This document shows positions 59,139 to 64,000 of a stretch of DNA of 64,000 nucleotides, in pieces. Within the stretch, counting starts at the first letter, position 1; the number at the start of each line of letters is the position of its first letter. The notes under the pieces were generated by a model that ran no database searches, was not told where the DNA came from, and was given only the letters and a program-made list of their open reading frames with translations. This DNA is from Fen-1254 sp963769605. Its GTDB lineage: Bacteria > Bacteroidota > Ignavibacteria > UBA10030. Location of the stretch: positions 310,001-374,000 of the forward strand of contig CAVYML010000001.1 of NCBI GenBank assembly GCA_963769605.1. The letters run 5' to 3'. A program made the translations under genes and the position numbers.

Positions 59139-59729
59139 TTAATTAGAACACTCTTCTTCTCCTGCATTGAACCGAGACATTGTGCGCTCAATGCCGTTTT
59201 CCACAAAGGAAACAGCCGCATCACGTGCCCGTTCGACAAGAGAAACGACGCGCTCATGCTCGGACTCGGGAAAAGGCTCGAGGACAAAATCGGATAGAGA
59301 AGACTTTTCCACAGGTATCAGCTCGGAACCTATGCCGCAGCGCAAGCGCGGAAATTGATCGGAGCCAAGATGATAAATTACCGAAGCAAGCCCGCGATGT
59401 CCCCCATCGGACCCGTAAGGGCGTAAACGGAGTGTACCAAGAGGGAGCTGAAAGTCGTCGCAGATAATAAGAACATGATCGATGTCTATTGTATTCTGTT
59501 CGATAAAATCCGCCACAGCAATTCCGCTGTTGTTCATGAAAGTTACGGGCTTGACAAGCGCGATTTCAAAATTTTTAAAAGAACAAAAAGCCGTCCAGAA
59601 TTCACCTCTGGCAGGTTGAAATTTCTCATGAAGCGTTTCTGCAATACTATCGACGACCATAAAACCGAGATTATGACGGGTCATCGTATACAGCGGCCCC
59701 GGGTTTCCTAATCCGATAATACAATGCAT
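59139..59729 (-). CDS. pth: Peptidyl-tRNA hydrolase
   Basis: Pth, 196 residues, frees tRNA from peptidyl-tRNA released from ribosomes. The signature GLGNPGPLYTMTRHNLGF has Asn9 and catalytic His19; other marks are KPVTFMNNSGIAV, ICDDFQLPLGTLRLRP with the catalytic Asp, and GGHRGLASVIYHLG. Length is normal. It lies 17 bp after rplY and 63 bp before rpsF, as in many genomes where rplY-pth-rpsF follow prs. The ATG has no strong Shine-Dalgarno site, consistent with coupling to rplY. It differs in fold and role from ArfB at 1618. Confidence 0.97.
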   Translation of the reverse strand: MHCIIGLGNPGPLYTMTRHNLGFMVVDSIAETLHEKFQPARGEFWTAFCSFKNFEIALVKPVTFMNNSGIAVADFIEQNTIDIDHVLIICDDFQLPLGTLRLRPYGSDGGHRGLASVIYHLGSDQFPRLRCGIGSELIPVEKSSLSDFVLEPFPESEHERVVSLVERARDAAVSFVENGIERTMSRFNAGEEECSN

Positions 59730-59746
59730 CCGAGCGGGGGAGAAGA

Positions 59747-60451
59747 TTATTTCTTCTCCGGACCTTTTTTCTCGGGTGTCGGCGCTGGGGCTGCAGCTAC
59801 AGCGCCTTCTTCAACCTTCTTGCCCTTTGTAATAACTTCGGGTTCGGCAGCAGCTTCGGGTGCTACCACTGTTGTACCTGGTGCCGGTTCCGGTTCCTTA
59901 ATGACCGTCGGCGGAACGACTGCAACGATCGTGCTTCGTTCGTTTTCCATAATCCGGATATGTTCCGTTTTCAAGTCTTTAACGTGTATCGACCGGTTGA
60001 TTTCGAGCGTTTCGACGTTCACATCAAAATGATCGGGTATATTCTTAGGCAGGCACGATATTTTTATTTTATGCAATACAAGCTGCAGAATCCCGCCGTC
60101 GCGTACTCCCTTGGGAATTCCACCTGTGAGTTTTACCGGTACCTCGAGTGTGATCTCTTCTTTTTCGCTTAAGCCGTAGAGATCGAAATGAACAGGGCGT
60201 TCCGATACGGGATCGAGCTGAACGTCGCGAAGGATGCACAGATGGCTTGAGCCGTCATCGAGCTTGAGATTAATGACGTGCGTGGCCGTCGTCGTATAGA
60301 GCGGCTTCAAGGTCGCTGCAGGCATCGAGACCGAGATATTTTGCTGTCCGTGCCCGTAATAGATGCCCGGAACTTTTCCGGTTCTGCGAAGTGCTTTGGC
60401 TCTCTTGCCAACTTCTTTGCGTATTTCGGCGTTGAGAGAAATTTCCGACAT
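59747..60451 (-). CDS. rplY: 50S ribosomal protein L25/general stress protein Ctc
   Basis: L25 of the long Ctc form, 234 residues, binds 5S rRNA. The N-terminal domain has LNAEIRKEVGKRAKALRRTG and KVPGIYYGHGQQNISVSMP; the following TL5-type domain has EITLEVPVKLTGGIPKGVRDGG and FDVNVETLEINRSIHVKDL. The C-terminus is an Ala/Pro/Glu-rich tail (EPAPGTTVVAPEAAAEPEVI). GGAG precedes the ATG by 7 bases. It starts 12 bp after prs, with which it is surely co-transcribed, and ends 17 bp before pth. Confidence 0.95.
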   Translation of the reverse strand: MSEISLNAEIRKEVGKRAKALRRTGKVPGIYYGHGQQNISVSMPAATLKPLYTTTATHVINLKLDDGSSHLCILRDVQLDPVSERPVHFDLYGLSEKEEITLEVPVKLTGGIPKGVRDGGILQLVLHKIKISCLPKNIPDHFDVNVETLEINRSIHVKDLKTEHIRIMENERSTIVAVVPPTVIKEPEPAPGTTVVAPEAAAEPEVITKGKKVEEGAVAAAPAPTPEKKGPEKK

Positions 60452-60463
60452 GTGAGTTCTCCT

Positions 60464-61411
60464 TTAGAGTGTCTTATCTTTATCAATTTCGAACAACGAA
60501 CTGATCGATTCGTTGTGATTTGTCCGAATAATTGCTTCGGCAAACAATTTTGCGACGGAAAGCACTTCGACTTTGGGCGAAATTTTCTGCAAGGGAAGCG
60601 TATCGGTTACAAAGAGTTTTTGTACCGAAGATGCTTCTATTTTTTCCAGCGCCTTGCCCGACAGTATCGAGTGTGTACAAGCACCGTAAATTGCCTTTGC
60701 ACCTGCATTGCGCAGCGCTTCCGCTGCATTGACGAACGTACTGGCCGTATCTATAAGGTCGTCGACAATCAAAATATTCTTATTATCGACATTGCCGATA
60801 ATATTCATAACTTCCGCTTCGTTCGCGCGCGGCCGCCGTTTATCGATCAGAATAAGATCGGCTTCGAGACGCTTGGCGTACGATCTCGCCATCTTGATGC
60901 TTCCGACATCGGGAGATGCGACTGCAAGATTCGGAATCTGCAATTTCCGAAACTCCTCGTACAAAATCACCGATGCATAAAGATGATCCATCGGAATATC
61001 GAAGAAGCCCTGCAATTGGCCCGTGTGCAGGTCCATCGTCAAGACACGGTCGGCTCCCGCTTTTGTCAACACGTTGGCGACAAGTTTTGCCGTGATAGAA
61101 ACACGCGGTTGATCTTTTCTGTCCTGCCGTGCATAGCCGAAATAGGGAATGACAGCTGTGACACGCTTTGCCGATGCGCGTTTTGCGGCATCAAGCATGA
61201 TTAAAAGCTCGAATAAGTTGTCCGATGGAGGCTGAGTCGATTGGATGATAAAAACATCGTCGCCCCGAATATTATCAATGAACTTAACCCAGATTTCGCC
61301 GTCACTAAAATTGCGAATCTCGGCATTCCCGAGCGGAATGTCCGCTGCCTGACAAATCCGTTCAGCAATCGGCCTGTTGGCCCGGCCTGAGTATATTTTT
61401 AATTCGCTCAT
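60464..61411 (-). CDS. prs: Ribose-phosphate pyrophosphokinase
   Basis: Prs, 315 residues, makes phosphoribosyl pyrophosphate from ribose-5-phosphate and ATP for nucleotide, His and Trp synthesis. Marks are MSELKIYSGRANRPIAERIC at the start, VFIIQSTQPPSDNLFELLIM, YFGYARQDRKDQPRVSITAK, the divalent-ion motif TMDLHTGQLQGFFDIP, SPDVGSIKMARSYAKRL and the PRPP loop ILIVDDLIDTASTF. The frame is open for 45 codons upstream of 61411, but these are encoded by heptamer repeats and have no start signal. GAGG lies upstream of the chosen ATG. It is the first gene of the prs-rplY-pth-rpsF-rpsR-rplI block. Confidence 0.97.
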   Translation of the reverse strand: MSELKIYSGRANRPIAERICQAADIPLGNAEIRNFSDGEIWVKFIDNIRGDDVFIIQSTQPPSDNLFELLIMLDAAKRASAKRVTAVIPYFGYARQDRKDQPRVSITAKLVANVLTKAGADRVLTMDLHTGQLQGFFDIPMDHLYASVILYEEFRKLQIPNLAVASPDVGSIKMARSYAKRLEADLILIDKRRPRANEAEVMNIIGNVDNKNILIVDDLIDTASTFVNAAEALRNAGAKAIYGACTHSILSGKALEKIEASSVQKLFVTDTLPLQKISPKVEVLSVAKLFAEAIIRTNHNESISSLFEIDKDKTL

Positions 61412-61426
61412 TTCCAATACCTCTAA

Positions 61427-61475
61427 GCTGTAAACAGTAAACTGTGAACAGTAAACTGCAAACTGTGAATAGTCA
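61427..61475 (+). repeat. Heptamer tract (ACTGTGA/ACAGTAA family, 7 units)
   Basis: GCTGTAA, ACAGTAA, ACTGTGA, ACAGTAA, ACTGCAA, ACTGTGA, ATAGTCA in phase, directly upstream of prs. Further to 61555 are looser words of the octamer (CGCAGCAC, AACTAAAG) and AACTAAG kinds that run up to the tRNA gene, so the prs promoter must lie in or beyond repeats. Confidence 0.85.
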
Positions 61476-61556
61476 AACCAAATAACTAAAGAACTGATCA
61501 ACATCGAACCGCAGCACCTTGCACGGCAGCACGTTGAACTAAGCACTAAACATCTG

Positions 61557-61628
<72 letters not shown>

Positions 61629-61779
61629 AGATGAGCAAAAAAAATCAACTTCCATACGAAGTTGAAGAACTAAAATATATTGAAAAAACGGCGGGAAGTC
61701 AAACGAGAAAATGATAAATATTGCATTTTTGTTGCTATTTCGATATTTTTATAAAATAAGATCTTAGGAGAAAAATTCT

Positions 61780-62337
61780 ATGCGATATTATAAAACGGCG
61801 ATCGGTGTGAATCTGACGGATCAAACAAAGCTTGTGCATGCCTTCCGTATCTTTTCTCTTGCAGTATTAACTGCTGTAGGCGCACAGCTAGAAATTCCCC
61901 GCCAGCCGGTCCCTTTTACGATCCAAACGTTTTTCGTCCTTTTGGCAGGAGGTCTCTTGCTGGGGAACAAGGGAGCTTCGAGTATGATGCTTTATTTGGG
62001 ACTCGGGATAATGGGATTGCCCGTGTTTGCAGGAGCATCGTTTGGAATTAGGCCTTTGCTTGGACCCACTGGAGGATATCTTCTTGCATTTCCGTTGGCA
62101 GCGGCATGTGTGGGTTCGCTTATAGAACGAAAGAAAAATTTTTGGTGGATACTCCTTTCCATGGGAATAGGGACGATGATCATTTATTTGCTGGGCACTT
62201 TGCAATTGAATATTATTCTCCTGCATAATTGGCGAACTTCGCTTCAAACAGGATTGTTTATCTTTTCATGGTGGGATGCAGTTAAAATGATCGCTGCTGC
62301 TTCCATCGTGCATGGGTATTATAAAGCTCATCAATAA
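61780..62337 (+). CDS. bioY: Biotin transporter BioY
   Basis: BioY, 185 residues, the substrate-binding S component of an ECF-type biotin importer in the inner membrane. About six hydrophobic helices are visible. Family marks are the segment LEIPRQPVPFTIQTFFVLLA, the glycine-rich LLLGNKGASSMMLYLGLGI with MGLPVFAGA, and GPTGGYLLAFPLAA. TAGGAG lies 10 bases before the ATG. The energising EcfAT genes are not in the window; BioY can use a shared module or act alone. Biotin import fits the accB-accC genes at 8.9-10.7 kb, and both loci carry a copy of the same 62-bp repeat. Confidence 0.95.
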   Translation: MRYYKTAIGVNLTDQTKLVHAFRIFSLAVLTAVGAQLEIPRQPVPFTIQTFFVLLAGGLLLGNKGASSMMLYLGLGIMGLPVFAGASFGIRPLLGPTGGYLLAFPLAAACVGSLIERKKNFWWILLSMGIGTMIIYLLGTLQLNIILLHNWRTSLQTGLFIFSWWDAVKMIAAASIVHGYYKAHQ

Positions 62338-62404
62338 AACGCGAAGTATGTTGTCCTGGACGGGGCTCTCCAAGAGACATGGACAAGAATTCATGAGTTG
62401 AAGA

Positions 62405-62466
62405 GAGAAGTCGCGAATCCGTTTAAAAATGAGATATGAATTCCTGCGAAATCAACTTTTCGTCCA
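62405..62466 (+). repeat. Dispersed 62-bp repeat, copy 2 (downstream of bioY)
   Basis: About 85% identical to 8765-8826 without gaps (shared blocks GAGAAGTCG, GAATCCGT, AATGAGATA, GAATTCCTGCGAAA). It lies 67 bp after bioY and about 165 bp before the DUF362 gene. The rest of the gap 62338-62629 shows no clear feature. Confidence 0.7.
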
Positions 62467-62629
62467 AGTTTCAAAAAGAGATTATCTCACTTCGCCTATT
62501 AAAATGACGAATTGAGCTTTCCGAACAACCTGATTTTTTATTATGACATAGATTGCGTTTGTACTTTGACTATGCTACTTTATCAAAGTTTATATGTCTT
62601 ATTTCGTCTAAAGAATGAAGAGGCAGAGT

Positions 62630-63553
62630 ATGGATAGAAGAACGTTCTTTCAAAAATCTCTCGGCATGTCGGCATTGCTGGGAGTTACGCTTGCCGGAAA
62701 ACACGAATCGCTTTTTGCAGCCCTCTCTTCATCGGCGGGTGAAAAAGCAATCGATCTGGTTGCCCTAAAAGGCGGAGAGCCGGAAATAATGTTCCGAAAG
62801 GGAATCGATGCTCTCGGCGGCATCGGCGCTTTTGTTAAACGCGGTCAAAAGGTGGCAATCAAACCCAATATCGGATGGGATGTCCTTCCGGAACGGGCTG
62901 GAAATACGAATCCGAAGCTCGTAGGAGAGATCGTACGACAATGTGTGCAGGCAGGCGCCAAACAAGTTTTTGTTTTCGATCATACATGCGATAAGTGGCA
63001 GCGGACTTATGAAAACAGCGGCATCGAGCGGGCGGTAAAAGATGCCGGTGGAACCATGGTCCCGGCAGATACGGAGGGATATTATCAGGATGTAAAAATT
63101 CCTGCAGGGAAAAATTTGCATGATGCCAAAGAGCATGAGATTCTTCTGGAATCGGATGTCTTTTTTAATGTCCCGGTTCTCAAACACCATAGCTCCACAC
63201 GGATGACAAGCGCGATGAAAAATCTTATGGGGAATGTGTGGAACCGCGGAGCCTGGCACTCCAACGATCTGCATCAATGTATTGCGGATTTTTCAACCTA
63301 TCGCAAACCGACGCTCAACATCGTCGATGCATATGCAATAATAAAGCGCAACGGGCCGCGTGGTGTTTCCCAAAACGATGTTGTTGTGCTCAAAGCTCAA
63401 CTGCTTTCCACAGATATCGTAGCCGCCGATACGGCAGCAGCAAAATTATTCGGCTCAGATCCGAAAGAAATCGATTATATCCGGTATGCCGCAGAGCAGA
63501 AGGTCGGGCGAATGGATCTCGATCATTTGAATATTGCGAAGTATTCTCTTTAA
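62630..63553 (+). CDS. DUF362 protein with Tat signal peptide
   Basis: A 307-residue protein exported by the twin-arginine system: MDRRTFFQKSLGMSALLGV has the RRxFxxK motif. The body is a DUF362 domain (VAIKPNIGWDVLPERAGNTN, VFVFDHTCDKWQRTYENSGI, VPVLKHHSSTRMTSAMKNLMG, IADFSTYRKPTLNIVDAYA). DUF362 proteins are linked to iron-sulfur redox proteins, but their activity is not established. The ATG at 62630 (GAGG upstream) is preferred; 62615 is in frame. The next gene, a NapH-like ferredoxin, starts 9 bp downstream, a pairing that supports a joint electron-transfer role. Confidence 0.85.
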   Translation: MDRRTFFQKSLGMSALLGVTLAGKHESLFAALSSSAGEKAIDLVALKGGEPEIMFRKGIDALGGIGAFVKRGQKVAIKPNIGWDVLPERAGNTNPKLVGEIVRQCVQAGAKQVFVFDHTCDKWQRTYENSGIERAVKDAGGTMVPADTEGYYQDVKIPAGKNLHDAKEHEILLESDVFFNVPVLKHHSSTRMTSAMKNLMGNVWNRGAWHSNDLHQCIADFSTYRKPTLNIVDAYAIIKRNGPRGVSQNDVVVLKAQLLSTDIVAADTAAAKLFGSDPKEIDYIRYAAEQKVGRMDLDHLNIAKYSL

Positions 63554-63562
63554 GGTGTTGAA

Positions 63563-64000
63563 GTGCGTTTTTTAAAATTAGGACGTATCGTTCTTTCTGT
63601 TGCAGTTTTTTCTTTGCTGACGTTTATCTTCCTCGATCCATATCACATTGTTCCTGTACCGGTCATAAATACTCTTACTGGGATACAAGCGGGACCTTCT
63701 TTGCTGAAGATCGCAAGCGGCGTTTATTCCGGACTCATCGTCCTTGCGGGAATTATTGCTGTGACGTTTCTATGGGGAAGAATGTATTGTTCCACGCTCT
63801 GTCCGCTGGGAACATTCCAGGATATCGTCAACAGGATACCGCAATGGATCAACAGACGAAACAAACGCCGGTTCCGGTTTCAAAAGCCTTTTACGGCTGT
63901 TCAATACAGCATCGCAGGTCTGTCGGTTCTCGGTGTTTTAATCGGCAGTATGTTTTTAGTAAATCTTCTGGAACCATACAGCAATTACGGGCGGAGCATC
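63563..64000 (+). CDS. NapH/RdxA-like membrane 4Fe-4S protein (3' truncated by window)
   Basis: The first 146 residues of a membrane iron-sulfur protein. It starts at a GTG with AAGG 7 bases upstream. A first helix (IVLSVAVFSLLTFIFL), a second (GLIVLAGIIAVTFLWG) and a third (YSIAGLSVLGVLIGSMFLVN) are visible; between the latter two is WGRMYCSTLCPLGTFQDIVN, a cysteine motif typical of NapH, NosR and RdxA-type proteins. The classical ferredoxin CxxCxxCxxxCP motifs would lie beyond the window end. It probably carries electrons across the membrane to the Tat-exported DUF362 partner. Confidence 0.8.
   Translation, partial: MRFLKLGRIVLSVAVFSLLTFIFLDPYHIVPVPVINTLTGIQAGPSLLKIASGVYSGLIVLAGIIAVTFLWGRMYCSTLCPLGTFQDIVNRIPQWINRRNKRRFRFQKPFTAVQYSIAGLSVLGVLIGSMFLVNLLEPYSNYGRSI

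Noticed and set aside
60278..61204. Long plus-strand open frame (308 codons) opposite prs and rplY
   Set aside because: It is antisense to two unmistakable genes, has a Cys/Arg/Phe-rich composition without known motifs and no ribosome site; it is a shadow of their codon use.

Overview
The window looks like a chromosomal segment from a bacterium of the Fibrobacteres-Chlorobi-Bacteroidetes group, most likely Ignavibacteria or a close relative. Three things point there: a C-terminal type IX secretion (T9SS) sorting domain with a YPNPFNPST-type motif (46.05-46.35 kb), several very large beta-solenoid surface proteins, and clear Shine-Dalgarno sites (AAAGGAG-like at 464-474, 35583-35589, 56943-56948), which are less usual in Bacteroidetes proper. 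Taxonomy is inferred from gene content only.

Layout. 0-5.3 kb: housekeeping and stress genes (end of an MFS transporter, rubrerythrin, small outer-membrane-like protein, ArfB, secreted glutathione peroxidase, hypothetical protein, YjbQ-like, PhzF-like). 5.4-7.8 kb: HdrD-like membrane iron-sulfur oxidoreductase plus a small STAS-like protein. 8.1-11.3 kb: efp, accB, accC, gcvH. 11.5-14.8 kb: hybrid PAS-GAF histidine kinase and its LuxR-type regulator. 14.83-16.02 kb: an intact IS4-type insertion sequence. 16.1-48.3 kb: a surface-structure locus with a 4371-residue beta-solenoid protein, two receiver-only response regulators, a phage-tail-fibre-like secreted protein, four smaller beta-solenoid proteins, a tandemly duplicated unknown ORF region, a Big-repeat/dockerin/T9SS protein, a lipoprotein and a CpoB-like lipoprotein. 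48.4-51.9 kb: Nudix hydrolase and a three-gene pseudopilin-like operon. 52-56.5 kb (minus strand): nrnA, korB, korA. 56.9-64 kb: DUF3332-like lipoprotein, the minus-strand block prs-rplY-pth-rpsF-rpsR-rplI, tRNA-Gln, bioY, and a DUF362 protein followed by a NapH-like ferredoxin (truncated by the window end).

How the parts may work together. The giant beta-solenoid gene and the operon starting with the two receiver proteins are each preceded by a gap-free, collinear ~117-bp promoter cassette (16124-16240 and 29882-29998) with TACGGTAA half-sites and a TATACT box at identical spacing, so they are probably co-regulated. The kinase/LuxR pair just upstream is a plausible but unproven controller. 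The five beta-solenoid proteins share a C-terminal tail of the type 'LTNNGxILISN' and lack the T9SS domain, whereas the last protein of the locus has the T9SS domain and begins its mature part with related strands.

The second striking theme is non-coding. Nearly every longer intergenic gap holds degenerate tandem repeats with a 7-nt (sometimes 8-nt) period, in several sequence families (ATTGYRA, ACTGTRA, ATGGTRA, GTTCKTA, GAACCAA, TTCTGAC). Some units run into the ends of genes and supply their stop codons, and the IS element has jumped into one octamer tract. Two further dispersed repeat types (CCTTCGCAAGG palindromes and a TGTAGCC-bounded element) and a 62-bp repeat near accB and bioY are also present.
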